Source of the DNA: Rhodovulum sp. ES.010
GTDB taxonomy: Bacteria > Pseudomonadota > Alphaproteobacteria > Rhodobacterales > Rhodobacteraceae
Direction: 5' to 3'
Assembly (NCBI RefSeq): GCF_900142935.1
Contig: NZ_FSRS01000001.1
Location: 2,366,001 to 2,430,000, forward strand
Length of the DNA stretch: 64,000 nucleotides
In this document: piece after piece, positions 9,639 through 18,682 of the stretch
Numbering within the stretch: the first letter of the stretch is position 1
Layout of the letters: every line of letters begins with the position of its first letter
Notes under the pieces: generated by a model
What the model was told of the DNA's origin: nothing
Database searches by the model: none
Seen by the model: the letters and a program-made list of their open reading frames with translations, nothing else
Made by a program: the position numbers and the translations under genes

Positions 9639-10059
9639 TCCGACCAAGGAAACGCCGCCGGAGGCGGACGAGCGGGCGGTGGCGCGCTTCCGCGCCGACC
9701 GCGGCACCTACATCAAGGCGCATCTGTTGCTGGCGCTCGTGGGCGGTGCGGTGGCAACGGCCGTGCTGGCGGCGATCGGCAATCCTCACCCCTGGGTCGG
9801 GATCGTGGCCGCGGTGCTGGGTGTCGGCGTGCGCGGCGCCTACCTGATGAGCGAGGAACTGTCGGCGGTCTGGACGCTGACCGACCGCGCGCTGGTCGGC
9901 CCAGACGGGCGGCGCGTGCTTCTGGAAAACGTCGAGAAGGTGCGCAAGCTCGGCAGCGCGGCGCAGGTGATCACGCGGACCGGCGACAAGCACCTGATCA
10001 AGTTCCTCGCCGACCCCGACGCGGTGCGCGCGCAGATCGATGGGGCGCGGGGCGCATGA
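9631..10059 (+). CDS. Small membrane protein with PH-like domain
   Basis: 142 residues, not a named family. A basic N-terminus is followed by two hydrophobic segments (about residues 31-50 and 55-72). A soluble tail of about 70 residues ([25 protein letters not shown]) reads like a small bacterial PH-type domain. It overlaps pyrB by 8 bases and the next gene by 4 bases, so it is co-translated inside the pyrimidine operon. Its role there is unknown. Confidence 0.7.
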   Translation: MFDPTKETPPEADERAVARFRADRGTYIKAHLLLALVGGAVATAVLAAIGNPHPWVGIVAAVLGVGVRGAYLMSEELSAVWTLTDRALVGPDGRRVLLENVEKVRKLGSAAQVITRTGDKHLIKFLADPDAVRAQIDGARGA

Positions 10060-11330
10060 GGACGGCCTTCACCGACGCCCGCCTGATCGACCCCGAGGCC
10101 GGGACCGACGCGCCCGGGTGGCTGCTGGTCGAGGACGGGACGATCCGCGCCACCGGCACCGGCGAGGCGCCCGCGGCCGAGCGTGTCGTCGACTGCGCCG
10201 GCAAGTGCCTCGCCCCCGGTATCGTCGATATCGGCGTGAAGGTCTGCGAACCGGGCGAGCGGCACAAGGAGAGCTTCGGCTCGGCCGGAGCGGCGGCCGC
10301 GGCCGGCGGCGTGACCACGATGGTCACGCGTCCCGACACGGTGCCGGCCATCGACACCCCCGAAGTGCTGGAATTCGTCATCCGCCGCGCGCGCGAGGCC
10401 AGCCCGATCCGCATCAGGCCGATGGCCGCGCTGACAAAGGGGCGCGCCGGGCGCGAGATGGTCGAGATCGGATTCCTGCAGGATGCGGGCGCCGTAGCCT
10501 TCACCGATGGCGACAGGGTGGTCGAGAACACCAAGGTGCTGAGCCGCGCCATGACCTATGCGCGCAGCCTGGGCGCGCTGGTCATGGCGCACCCGCAGGA
10601 GCCGGGCCTGTCGGACGGGGCCTGCGCGACCAGCGGCAAGTTCGCCTCGCTGCGCGGGCTTCCGGCGGTCTCGCCCATGGCGGAACGCATGGCGCTGGAT
10701 CGCGACCTGGCGCTGGTCGAGATGACCGGCGTCAAATACCACGCCGACCAGATCACCGCGGCCCGCGCCCTGCCGGCGCTGGAACGCGCCAAAGCCAACG
10801 GCCGCGACGTGACCGCGGGCGTGTCGATCCACCACCTCACGCTGAACGAGCTGGACGTCGGCGACTACCGCACCTTCTTCAAGGTGAAACCGCCGCTCAG
10901 GGCCGAGGACGACCGGGTGGCCCTGGTGGAGGCGGTCGGCACGGGGCTCATCGACGTGATCTCCTCGATGCACACGCCGCAGGACGAGGAATCGAAACGC
11001 CTGCCCTTCGAGGAGGCGGCCAGCGGCGCGGTGGGGCTGGAGACGCTTCTGCCCGCGGCGATGCGGCTGTATCACGCCGGCGCCATCGACCTGCCGCGGC
11101 TGTGGCGCGCGCTGTCGCTGAACCCGGCGCGGCGGCTGGGACTGGAGGGCGGCCGCCTGGCGGCAGGCGCGCCGGCGGACCTGGTGCTGTTCGACCCCGA
11201 GTCTCCGTTTGTCCTGAACAGGTTCGCGCTTCGGTCGAAGTCGAAGAACACGCCGTTCGACGGGGCCAGGATGCAGGGCCGCGTGCTGGGCACCTGGGTG
11301 GCTGGCAGCCGCGTTTTCGGAGAGGACTAG
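10056..11330 (+). CDS. Dihydroorotase-like protein, probably inactive (PyrX/PyrC' type)
   Basis: 424 residues of the amidohydrolase/dihydroorotase family, full length. In active class I enzymes the segment after the first beta strands reads D-x-H-x-H-x-R-EPG and binds zinc. Here residues 58-67 are DIGVKVCEPG: the two His are Gly60 and Lys62 and the Arg is Cys64. The late D-H-A-P-H type segment is also altered (SSMHTPQDEESK near 308). This matches the non-catalytic PyrC' proteins that accompany and structurally support ATCase in some bacteria. A catalytic PyrC would then be encoded elsewhere. Overlaps the upstream small-protein gene by 4 bases. Confidence 0.85.
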   Translation: MRTAFTDARLIDPEAGTDAPGWLLVEDGTIRATGTGEAPAAERVVDCAGKCLAPGIVDIGVKVCEPGERHKESFGSAGAAAAAGGVTTMVTRPDTVPAIDTPEVLEFVIRRAREASPIRIRPMAALTKGRAGREMVEIGFLQDAGAVAFTDGDRVVENTKVLSRAMTYARSLGALVMAHPQEPGLSDGACATSGKFASLRGLPAVSPMAERMALDRDLALVEMTGVKYHADQITAARALPALERAKANGRDVTAGVSIHHLTLNELDVGDYRTFFKVKPPLRAEDDRVALVEAVGTGLIDVISSMHTPQDEESKRLPFEEAASGAVGLETLLPAAMRLYHAGAIDLPRLWRALSLNPARRLGLEGGRLAAGAPADLVLFDPESPFVLNRFALRSKSKNTPFDGARMQGRVLGTWVAGSRVFGED

Positions 11331-11333
11331 ACG

Positions 11334-11942
11334 ATGCCCGTTTTCGACACCGCGCCGCTGATCCTGGGTCTGGTCGCGCTGGCGGCCTATCTGCTGGGTG
11401 CGGTGCCCTTCGGCATCGTGATGGCACGCCTGTTCGGGCTGGGCGATTTGCGCAAGATCGGCTCGGGCAATATCGGCGCGACGAACGTGCTGCGCACCGG
11501 CAACAAGCTGGCGGCGTTCCTGACGCTGGCGCTGGACGCGGGCAAGGGCGGCATCGCGGTGCTGATCGCCCGTGCGCTGGCCGGCGAGGACGCGGCGCAA
11601 GTCGCCGGGCTCGCCGCCTTCCTGGGCCATGTTTTCCCGGTTTACCTGGGGTTCAGGGGCGGCAAGGGCGTGGCCACCTTCCTGGGCACGCTGCTGGCGC
11701 TGGCCTGGCCGGTGGGGCTGGCGGCCTGCGGGACGTGGCTGATCGTGGCGGCGGCGCTGCGCTATTCGTCGCTGTCGGCACTTGTCGCGGCGGGGCTGGC
11801 GCCGGTCTGGGCGATCGTGCTTGGGCATGGCGACATGGCGGTTCTGGGCGCGCTTCTGGCGGTGCTGATCTATGTCCGCCACGCGGAGAATATCCGCCGG
11901 CTGCGGGCCGGGACCGAGACCAGGATCGGCAAGAAGGGCTGA
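11334..11942 (+). CDS. plsY: Acyl-phosphate:glycerol-3-phosphate acyltransferase
   Basis: 202 residues, polytopic inner-membrane enzyme that makes lysophosphatidic acid from acyl-phosphate and glycerol-3-phosphate. Conserved PlsY segments are present: [15 protein letters not shown] near residue 20, [15 protein letters not shown] near 44, and [14 protein letters not shown] near 108. Starts 3 bases after the pyrC'-like gene, so probably in the same transcript. Convergent with gshA. Confidence 0.95.
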   Translation: MPVFDTAPLILGLVALAAYLLGAVPFGIVMARLFGLGDLRKIGSGNIGATNVLRTGNKLAAFLTLALDAGKGGIAVLIARALAGEDAAQVAGLAAFLGHVFPVYLGFRGGKGVATFLGTLLALAWPVGLAACGTWLIVAAALRYSSLSALVAAGLAPVWAIVLGHGDMAVLGALLAVLIYVRHAENIRRLRAGTETRIGKKG

Positions 11943-11956
11943 CCGGCAAGCGCCGG
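11943..11956. terminator. Possible weak stem-loop between convergent plsY and gshA
   Basis: CCGGC and GCCGG arms separated by AAGC directly after the plsY stop. There is no T run on either strand, so intrinsic termination is uncertain. Confidence 0.25.
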
Positions 11957-12021
11957 ACGCCATAGCCGCATGTGAGTGCCGTGTGGCCTTTGTCAGCTCC
12001 GGTGCGCCCGCCGGGCCGGTG

Positions 12022-13392
12022 TCAGTAGCTGAACTCGGCGTAAATCCGGCTGAGATCGCCCTGCCAATCGCCGTGATACTGTTCCAGCAACTCGTCCGCG
12101 GGCGCCTTGCCGGTCTCGACGCTGTCTTCCAGCGCGTGCAGGAAGTGGCGTTCGTCCTGCACCATGCCGCCGAGGCCGGGGCGCGCCCGCGCCTTGAGGC
12201 CCGAGCGGGCGATCAGAACCACCTCGGCGGCGAGCGACAGCATCGAACGCCCGTTCACCACAGCCTGAAGCCCGTCGACCGAGGCGGCCACGCGCCAGGC
12301 CTCGCGGGTTTCGGCATCCCAGTGCTTGACCAGGTCCCAGGCGGCATCCAGCGCCGACTGATTGTAGGTCAGCCCCACCCAAAGCGCGGGCAGCGCGCAG
12401 AGCCGCCGCCACGGGCCGCCATCGGCGCCACGCATTTCGATGAACTTCTTGATGCGGGCCTCGGGGAAGATCGTGGTCAGGTGGTCGGCCCAGTCCGAGA
12501 GCGTCGGCGTCTCGCCCGGCAGGGCCGGCAGCTTGCCGTTCAGGAAATCGCGGAAGGACTGGCCCAGCGCGTCGATGTATTCCCCGTCGCGGTAGACGAA
12601 ATACATCGGTACGTCCAAGGCATAGTCCACCCACCGCTCGAAGCCGAACCCGTCCTCGAACACGAAGGGCAGCATGCCGGTCCGCGCGGGGTCGAGGTCG
12701 CGCCAGACGCGGGAGCGCCAGGACTTGTGACCGTTGGGCTTGCCCTCGAGGAAGGGCGAGTTGGCGAAAAGCGCGGTGGCGACGGGTTGCAGCGCCAGTG
12801 CGACGCGCAGCTTTTTCACCATGTCGGCCTCGGAGGCGAAGTCGAGATTCACCTGCACGGTGCAGGTGCGATACATCATCGTCTTGCCCATGGTGCCGAC
12901 GCGGTCCATGTAGTCGGTCATCAGCCGATAGCGCCCCTTGGGCATCATCGGCATGTCCTCGTGGCGCCAGATCGGTGCGGCGCCGAGGCCGATGAAGCCC
13001 ACCCCGATCTCGTCGGCGACATCCTTCACCTCGCGCAGGTGCTCGTTCACCTCGTCGCAGGTCTGGTGGATGGTCTCCAGCGGCGCGCCGGAGAGCTCGA
13101 GCTGGCCGCCCGGCTCCAGGCTGACATTCGCGCCGTCCTTCTGCAGGCCGATGATGTTGTCCGACTCGAAGATCGGGTCCCAGCCGTGGCGGTCGCGCAG
13201 GCCCTCCAGCACCGCCTTGACCGAGTGGGGGCCGTCATAGGGGATGGGCTTCAGCGTATCCTTGCAATAGCCGAACTTCTCGTGCTCGGTGCCGATCCGC
13301 CAGTCGTCCTTCGGCTTGCAGCCGGCCTCGAGATATTCAGCCAATTGGGCATGGGACTCGATCGGGCCGCCGCCGGACTGGGGAATGGACAT
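12022..13392 (-). CDS. gshA: Glutamate-cysteine ligase (plant/alphaproteobacterial type)
   Basis: 456 residues, the usual length of the alphaproteobacterial/plant glutamate-cysteine ligase, the first enzyme of glutathione synthesis. Family segments: RIGTEHEKFGY near residue 37, LEPGGQLELSGAP near 76, CTVQVNLDFASEADM near 157, and FIEMRGADGGPW near 327. Glutathione is the cofactor of the formaldehyde oxidation enzymes at 37-39 kb, so the gene also matters for methylotrophy here. Single gene; the next minus-strand gene upstream starts 60 bases away. Confidence 0.95.
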   Translation of the reverse strand: MSIPQSGGGPIESHAQLAEYLEAGCKPKDDWRIGTEHEKFGYCKDTLKPIPYDGPHSVKAVLEGLRDRHGWDPIFESDNIIGLQKDGANVSLEPGGQLELSGAPLETIHQTCDEVNEHLREVKDVADEIGVGFIGLGAAPIWRHEDMPMMPKGRYRLMTDYMDRVGTMGKTMMYRTCTVQVNLDFASEADMVKKLRVALALQPVATALFANSPFLEGKPNGHKSWRSRVWRDLDPARTGMLPFVFEDGFGFERWVDYALDVPMYFVYRDGEYIDALGQSFRDFLNGKLPALPGETPTLSDWADHLTTIFPEARIKKFIEMRGADGGPWRRLCALPALWVGLTYNQSALDAAWDLVKHWDAETREAWRVAASVDGLQAVVNGRSMLSLAAEVVLIARSGLKARARPGLGGMVQDERHFLHALEDSVETGKAPADELLEQYHGDWQGDLSRIYAEFSY

Positions 13393-13452
13393 GGGGCAAC
13401 GGCCTCCGGTTCGTTCGCGTCGTTCGGCCCGTCACCTGCGGCGGTCGGTCGC

Positions 13453-13968
13453 TCAAGTCAAGGCCGGACGGCCCTCCCGGCGCCAGACCGTGACCGGCCC
13501 GTCACTCGGGGGCCTGTCGAGCGCGGCGAGGATATGCCCGGCCCGCGCGCCGGGCAATGAGACGAAAGCATCGAACAGGGCATCCGCACCCTTGGCGGCG
13601 GCGGGGATCGTGACTGTCGGATAGCCCTCTTGCGACAGGCGCCAGCAGCGCGCGCCCTGCCGGTCGAAGACCATCTCGACGGTATCGAGTTCGCTGAGCG
13701 CGACAAAGCCGCCGTTGTCCGGCGCAAGATAGGTAATCTGGCCCTCGTCCACCTGCACCACGCCCGGCGCGCGGCCCTCGGCATGGAAGCGAAGCTGCCG
13801 GATCGCCGCGACGGCCAGTCCGGCCCCGACAAGCACGAAGAGCACCCCCAGCCCCTGATAGAAATAGCCGCCGAAGCCGAACACCCAGCCCCCCACGGCC
13901 GCGACGAACAGCGCCCCGAAGAGATCGCGCCAGCGCAACAGCCGCGCGAGGATCTCGGGCCGGATCAT
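13453..13968 (-). CDS. Conserved membrane protein of unknown function
   Basis: 171 residues. Two hydrophobic segments at the N-terminus (about residues 18-55, FGALFVAAVGGWVFGFGGY and GVLFVLVGAGLAVAA) are followed by a beta-rich soluble domain with a FVALSELDTVEMVFDR segment. The shape resembles short PH-like membrane proteins. The ATG overlaps the rsmE stop by 4 bases (ATGA), so it follows rsmE in one operon. No function can be assigned. Confidence 0.7.
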   Translation of the reverse strand: MIRPEILARLLRWRDLFGALFVAAVGGWVFGFGGYFYQGLGVLFVLVGAGLAVAAIRQLRFHAEGRAPGVVQVDEGQITYLAPDNGGFVALSELDTVEMVFDRQGARCWRLSQEGYPTVTIPAAAKGADALFDAFVSLPGARAGHILAALDRPPSDGPVTVWRREGRPALT

Positions 13969-14699
13969 GCCCAGTCCCCCAGCGCCTGCTGCCAGACGGT
14001 CAGCGCCGCCACCGCCGCCGTGTCGGCGCGCAGCACGCGCGGGCCGAGGCTGACCGGATGCGCAAAGGGCAGCGCGCGGAGGCGGTCGCGCTCGGCCTCC
14101 GAGAACCCGCCTTCGGGGCCGATGAGAATTGCCCAGGGGCCGGGGGCGGCGTCGCCCAGCGCGCGGCCCGCACCGGCCAGCATCTCGTCGCAGAACATCA
14201 GCCGGCGGCCGTGGGGCCAGCCCTCCAGCACCTCGGACAGTTTCCGCATCTCGCAGACCTCTGGCACGAAGGTGCCGCCGCATTGCTCGGCCGCCTCGAC
14301 GGCATGGGCCTGCAGCCGGTCGCGGCGGATTCGCTCGGCATTGGTGAAATCGGTCTGCACGGGGCAGATGCGCGCCGCGCCCATCTCGGCCGCCTTCTCG
14401 ACGATGAAATCGGTGCGCGCCTTCTTGATCGGCGCGAAGAACAGCCACAGGTCCGGGGGCGGCTGCAAGGGCCGGGTTTGCGCCTCGCAGACCAGCGTGC
14501 CGCCCTTCTTGCCGGCCTCGGCCACGCGGGCCAGCCATTCGCCCGACCGGCCGTCGAAGACCAGCACCCGGTCGCCGGCGGCAAGCCGCATCACGGAAAA
14601 GAGATAATGCGCCTGATCCCGCGACAGAGGAACGGTTTGCCCCTCCCCCAAGGGCTGCTCTACATAGAGCCTGATTTTCGCTGACCGGCTATCGCTCAT
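13965..14699 (-). CDS. rsmE: 16S rRNA m3U1498 methyltransferase
   Basis: 244 residues. SPOUT-class methyltransferase that methylates U1498 of 16S rRNA using S-adenosylmethionine. An N-terminal PUA-like domain (RDQAHYLFSVMRL) precedes the trefoil-knot domain, with the knot motifs LIGPEGGFSEAERD near residue 186 and LGPRVLRADTA near 218. The start was placed at MSDSRSAKIRLYV; its ATG shares bases with the possible upstream ATG of divergent ubiA, so the two promoters must lie within or at each other's 5' ends. Confidence 0.92.
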   Translation of the reverse strand: MSDSRSAKIRLYVEQPLGEGQTVPLSRDQAHYLFSVMRLAAGDRVLVFDGRSGEWLARVAEAGKKGGTLVCEAQTRPLQPPPDLWLFFAPIKKARTDFIVEKAAEMGAARICPVQTDFTNAERIRRDRLQAHAVEAAEQCGGTFVPEVCEMRKLSEVLEGWPHGRRLMFCDEMLAGAGRALGDAAPGPWAILIGPEGGFSEAERDRLRALPFAHPVSLGPRVLRADTAAVAALTVWQQALGDWA

Positions 14700-14712
14700 G
14701 GGGGTCATTGAT

Positions 14713-15678
14713 ATGCCTGACACCGCCGAAACGCCAGAGCCGCAGGGCCAGGTCGCCGATGCCTACAAGGGCAACTGGGTCGACCGCGAGGCACCCGATT
14801 GGGCGCGGCCCTATCTGCGGCTGTCGCGCGCGGACCGTCCGATCGGGACGTGGCTCTTGCTGCTGCCCTGCTGGTGGGGCGTGGCGCTGGCCGCGGCCGG
14901 CACGGGGTTCCGCTGGATCGACATCTGGATCGTGCTCGGCACCGGGATCGGCGCGTGGCTGATGCGGGGGGCGGGCTGCACCTGGAACGACATCACCGAC
15001 CGCGAGATCGACGCGGGCGTGGCGCGCACCCGGTCGCGGCCGATTCCCTCGGGGCAGGTGTCGGTGACGAACGCGGTCGTCTGGATGGTGCTGCAATCGC
15101 TGACCGCGTTCCTGATCCTCATCACCTTCAACGGGGCTGCCATCGCCATGGGCGTGGCCTCGCTGGGGCTTGTCGCGATCTATCCCTTCGCCAAGCGGTT
15201 CACCTACTGGCCGCAGATCTTCCTTGGGCTCGCGTTCAACTGGGGCGCGCTTCTGGCCTGGGTCGCGCATACCGGCTCGCTGGGCTGGCCGGCGGTGTTC
15301 CTCTATGCCGCGGGCATCTGCTGGACGATCTTCTACGACACGATCTACGCCCACCAGGACAAGGAGGACGACGCCCTGATCGGGGTGAAGTCCACCGCCC
15401 TGCTGTTCGGCGACCAGACCGCGCTGCGCCTGCAGCAGTTCCTGGTCGCGAGCCTGATCCTGATGGCGCTCGCGGCGCTGGGTGCGATCGGCCCGGCCGA
15501 GAACCGGACCGCCGTCATCGTGGCGCTGATGGGGGTGGCGGGCTTCGGCGCGCATCTCTACTGGCAGTTGCGCCAGCTCGATATCGACGACGGCGACACC
15601 TGTCTTGCATTGTTCCGCGCGAACCGCGATGCCGGGCTCATTCCGGTGCTGTTCTTCGGCCTCGCGGTCCTGGCATGA
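14713..15678 (+). CDS. ubiA: 4-hydroxybenzoate polyprenyltransferase
   Basis: About 321 residues, polytopic membrane prenyltransferase of ubiquinone synthesis. The two Asp-rich prenyl-diphosphate sites are seen: NDITDREIDAGVARTRSRP near residue 90 and YDTIYAHQDKEDD near 210. Start taken at MPDTAETPE because the GGGGG at 14700-14704 gives a ribosome site; an in-frame ATG at 14698 is an alternative and would overlap the divergent rsmE start. Confidence 0.93.
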   Translation: MPDTAETPEPQGQVADAYKGNWVDREAPDWARPYLRLSRADRPIGTWLLLLPCWWGVALAAAGTGFRWIDIWIVLGTGIGAWLMRGAGCTWNDITDREIDAGVARTRSRPIPSGQVSVTNAVVWMVLQSLTAFLILITFNGAAIAMGVASLGLVAIYPFAKRFTYWPQIFLGLAFNWGALLAWVAHTGSLGWPAVFLYAAGICWTIFYDTIYAHQDKEDDALIGVKSTALLFGDQTALRLQQFLVASLILMALAALGAIGPAENRTAVIVALMGVAGFGAHLYWQLRQLDIDDGDTCLALFRANRDAGLIPVLFFGLAVLA

Positions 15679-15742
15679 TGGCGCAGCGCCCGTGCCCGCC
15701 CAGAGAGGAACGTCCCGTGACCCCGACCGCCGGGAGACGCGC

Positions 15743-17641
15743 ATGACCCACCTGGCCTATCGCCTGCTGACGCCCGCCGTGATCGCGCTGGCCGCCGGGC
15801 TTTGCCTGATCGCGGCGCTGGCGGCGGTGGACCTGCTGGAGTCGCGCACCGGCAAGGCGGTGCGCACCGCGCTTGCCGAGGCGGGGATCGACTGGGCCAC
15901 CGCGGAGGCCGACGGCATGCTGGTGCATCTCGCCGGCACCGCCCCCGACGAGGCGGCGCGGTTCCACGCGCTTTCGGCGGCCGGGGCGGTGGTCGACGCG
16001 GCCCATGTGCTCGACGGGATCGAGGTCGAGCCGCCCAACGCGCTGTCCCCGCCCGAGTTCGGGGTGGAGCTGCTGCGCAACGACGGCGGCATCTCGGTCA
16101 TCGGGCTGCTGCCCGAGGCCACCGACCGCGACGCGCTGGCCCGCACCCTGTCGCGCATCGCCGGGCGTAAGACCGTCACCGACATGCTGGACAGCGCCAG
16201 TCACCCGGCCCCGGACGGGTGGGAAGCCGCGCTCGACTTCGGGCTGGAGGCGCTCGAACGTCTGGAGAGCGCCAAGGTCTCGATCGCGCCCGGCCGCGTG
16301 GCGATCAACGCGATCTCGGACAGCGCGGCCCGGAAGGCGCGGCTGGAACGCGATCTTGCCGCCGCGGCGCCCGAGGGGCTGGAACTCGCCCTCGACATTT
16401 CCGCGCCCCGGCCGATGATCGCGCCGTTCACCCTGCGCTTCCTGCTGGACGACGGCGGCGCCCGTTTCGACGCCTGCGCCACCGACAGCGCGGTCGCGAC
16501 CGAGGCGATTCTCGACGCCGCCCGGCAGGTCGGCTATGTCGGCACGCCCGACTGCCTGCTGGGCCTCGGCGTGCCCGATCCGGGCTGGGGGCAGGCGGTG
16601 GCCGAGGGGATCGCGGCGCTCGGCCGGATCGGCGGCGGGGCGCTGACCTTCTCGGACGGCGACGTGACGCTGGTGGCCCGGACCGGCAGCGACCGGGCGC
16701 GGTTCGACAAGGCCGTCGCCGATTTCGAGGCCGCGCTGCCGGCGCCGTTCGACCTGCACGCGGTCCTTGCCGAACCGGTCAAGGTGGATGGAAGCGGCGG
16801 CGAGGACGGTCCCGCCGAGTTCGTCGCCACCCTCAGCCCCGAGGGCCTGGTCCAGTTGCGCGGTCGGGTGCCCGACGCGCTGGCGCTGGCGGCGGCCGAA
16901 AGCTATGCGCGGTCGCGCTTCGGCCGCGAGCGCATCCACGCGGCGATGCGCATCGACCCGGCATTGCCCGAGGGCTGGCCGCTGCGCATGCTGGCCGGGC
17001 TCGAGGCGCTTTCGCAGCTGCGCAACGGGTCGGTGATCGTGCAGGCCGGCTTCGTGAAACTCAGCGGGCTCACGATGGACGACACCGCGAAGGCGCGAAT
17101 CGCGCGCACGCTTTCGGACCGGCTGGGGGACGCGCAGGATTTCCAGCTGGAGATCACCTATCGGGCGCCGCCGGCGGTGCCCGACAACCGGCCCTCGCCC
17201 GCGCAATGCGTGGCCCGGATCGGCGAGATCCTCGCCAAGGAGAAGATCACCTTCGCGCCCGGCTCGACGGACATCGAGGGGTCGGCGGTGCGGGTGGTCG
17301 ACCGGATCGCCGACGTGCTGCGCGGCTGCCCCGGCGCACGGATCGAGATCGGCGGGCACACCGACAGCCAGGGCGGCGAGGAAATGAACGCCTCGCTCAG
17401 CCAGCGCCGGGCAGAGGCGGTGCTGACCGCGCTGATGGCGCGGCGCGTGCTGACCTCGAACCTGACCGCGAAAGGGTATGGCGAAAGCCGGCCGATCGCG
17501 GATAACGGAACCGAGGACGGCCGCGAGGCGAACCGACGGATCGAGTTCCGCCTGATCCCGGCGGAGGATACGGACGCAAGCGAACAACCCGATCAAGACA
17601 CCGCGACGGCGGGCGACGGAGGAGAGGATGGACAGGACTGA
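15743..17641 (+). CDS. OmpA-family protein with BON-like repeats
   Basis: 632 residues. The N-terminal hydrophobic segment (LTPAVIALAAGLCLIAALAAV) is a signal anchor. The long middle contains BON-like repeats (GIDWATAEADGMLVHLAGTAPD and later GLVQLRGRVPDALALAAA). The C-terminal 115 residues are an OmpA-like peptidoglycan-binding domain with FAPGSTDIEGSA, IEIGGHTDSQG and LSQRRAEAVLTALMARRV, ending NRRIEFRL. It likely tethers the envelope to peptidoglycan. GGGAG is 7 bases before the ATG. Overlaps the next small gene by 14 bases. Confidence 0.88.
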   Translation: MTHLAYRLLTPAVIALAAGLCLIAALAAVDLLESRTGKAVRTALAEAGIDWATAEADGMLVHLAGTAPDEAARFHALSAAGAVVDAAHVLDGIEVEPPNALSPPEFGVELLRNDGGISVIGLLPEATDRDALARTLSRIAGRKTVTDMLDSASHPAPDGWEAALDFGLEALERLESAKVSIAPGRVAINAISDSAARKARLERDLAAAAPEGLELALDISAPRPMIAPFTLRFLLDDGGARFDACATDSAVATEAILDAARQVGYVGTPDCLLGLGVPDPGWGQAVAEGIAALGRIGGGALTFSDGDVTLVARTGSDRARFDKAVADFEAALPAPFDLHAVLAEPVKVDGSGGEDGPAEFVATLSPEGLVQLRGRVPDALALAAAESYARSRFGRERIHAAMRIDPALPEGWPLRMLAGLEALSQLRNGSVIVQAGFVKLSGLTMDDTAKARIARTLSDRLGDAQDFQLEITYRAPPAVPDNRPSPAQCVARIGEILAKEKITFAPGSTDIEGSAVRVVDRIADVLRGCPGARIEIGGHTDSQGGEEMNASLSQRRAEAVLTALMARRVLTSNLTAKGYGESRPIADNGTEDGREANRRIEFRLIPAEDTDASEQPDQDTATAGDGGEDGQD

Positions 17642-17954
17642 GTTCGTGATCGTTACGGCGCTGGTGTTGTTCGCGGCGTTCCTCCTGGGATGGGCCGCCT
17701 CCTGGCTGGTGGGGCGCCTGACGCGCGTGACGCACGAGAACATGGACGATCTCGACCACATGGCGCATGCCCTGCACGAGGCCGAGGAAAGCCGCGACCA
17801 GGCGATCGCCTATCTGCATCAGCGCGAAGCCGAGCTGACCAACCGTCTCAGCCAGTCCGAGGCGGAACTGCGCGCGGCGATGGACGGGCTGAGGGACGCG
17901 CGCCACGAGGCCGACGAACTGCGCGCCTATGTCGAACGGATCAGCGCGGACTAG
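17628..17954 (+). CDS. Small membrane-anchored coiled-coil protein
   Basis: 108 residues. One N-terminal transmembrane segment (about residues 7-29, VIVTALVLFAAFLLGWAASWLVG) precedes a charged helix of about 70 residues with heptad pattern (EAEESRDQAIAYLHQREAEL), likely a coiled coil. Starts inside the last 14 bases of the OmpA-family gene, so probably translated with it and part of the same envelope function. Not a named family. Confidence 0.7.
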   Translation: MDRTEFVIVTALVLFAAFLLGWAASWLVGRLTRVTHENMDDLDHMAHALHEAEESRDQAIAYLHQREAELTNRLSQSEAELRAAMDGLRDARHEADELRAYVERISAD

Positions 17955-17992
17955 CGCCTGACGCCGCGACGGTCGGCCCGCCGCCTGCGGCC

Positions 17993-18430
17993 TCACCAGC
18001 GGCCCAGCGCGGCCTCGTCCTCGTCCTTCGCCGCCACCCAGGCCGCGCCGTCGGCGCCGTATTCCTTCTTCCAGAACGGCGCCCGGGATTTCAGGAAGTC
18101 CATCAGGAACTCGGCCGCGGCAAAGGCATCGGCGCGATGCGGCGCGGCGGTGGCGACCATCATGATCGTCTCGCCCGGCCGCATCGGGCCGACGCGGTGG
18201 ATCACGAGACAGTCCTTCAAGGCCCAGCGCGCGACGGCCTCGGACGCGATCTTCGCGAGCGCCGCCTCGGTCATGCCCGGATAGTGTTCCAGCTCCATCC
18301 GGTCGAGCCCGCCATCGTCGCGCACCCGCCCCGCGAAGGTCACCACCGCGCCCACGTCGGGGCGCCCGGCGGCGAAGCTCGCGCATTCCGCGCCGAAATC
18401 GAACGGCTCGGCCTGGACGCGCACCCGCAC
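17993..18430 (-). CDS. moaE: Molybdopterin synthase catalytic subunit
   Basis: 145 residues. The large subunit of molybdopterin synthase, which with MoaD inserts the dithiolene sulfurs into cyclic pyranopterin. Family segments: VGAVVTFAGRVRD near residue 27, LEHYPGMTEAAL near 47, HRVGPMRPGE near 78, and the catalytic Lys region PFWKKEYG near 117. Last gene of uvrC-pgsA-moaD-moaE, 3 bases after moaD. Confidence 0.95.
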   Translation of the reverse strand: MRVRVQAEPFDFGAECASFAAGRPDVGAVVTFAGRVRDDGGLDRMELEHYPGMTEAALAKIASEAVARWALKDCLVIHRVGPMRPGETIMMVATAAPHRADAFAAAEFLMDFLKSRAPFWKKEYGADGAAWVAAKDEDEAALGRW

Positions 18431-18433
18431 CGG

Positions 18434-18682
18434 TCAGCCCCCCGTCATCGGCGGGAAGAACGCCACCTCGCGCACGCCGGCCAGCGGCGCGTCGAATTCG
18501 GCCAGGTCCTGGTCCACCGCGACGCGCAGCGCCGAAAGGTCGGCGAAGGCCGCGGCATACCGCTCCTCCCGCGCCTTCAACTCCTCGACGAGCTCCGCGA
18601 CCGTGGCGGCGGAGGTCTCGACCCGTTCCTTCGGCAGGCCGATCCGTTCGCGGACCCAGGCGAAATACAGCACGTCGATCAT
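18434..18682 (-). CDS. moaD: Molybdopterin synthase sulfur carrier subunit
   Basis: 82 residues, ubiquitin-like fold, ending in the Gly-Gly tail (PPMTGG) that is thiocarboxylated to donate sulfur. It starts MIDVLYFAWVRERIG. The ATG overlaps the pgsA stop by 4 bases (ATGA), and moaE follows after 3 bases. Confidence 0.95.
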   Translation of the reverse strand: MIDVLYFAWVRERIGLPKERVETSAATVAELVEELKAREERYAAAFADLSALRVAVDQDLAEFDAPLAGVREVAFFPPMTGG

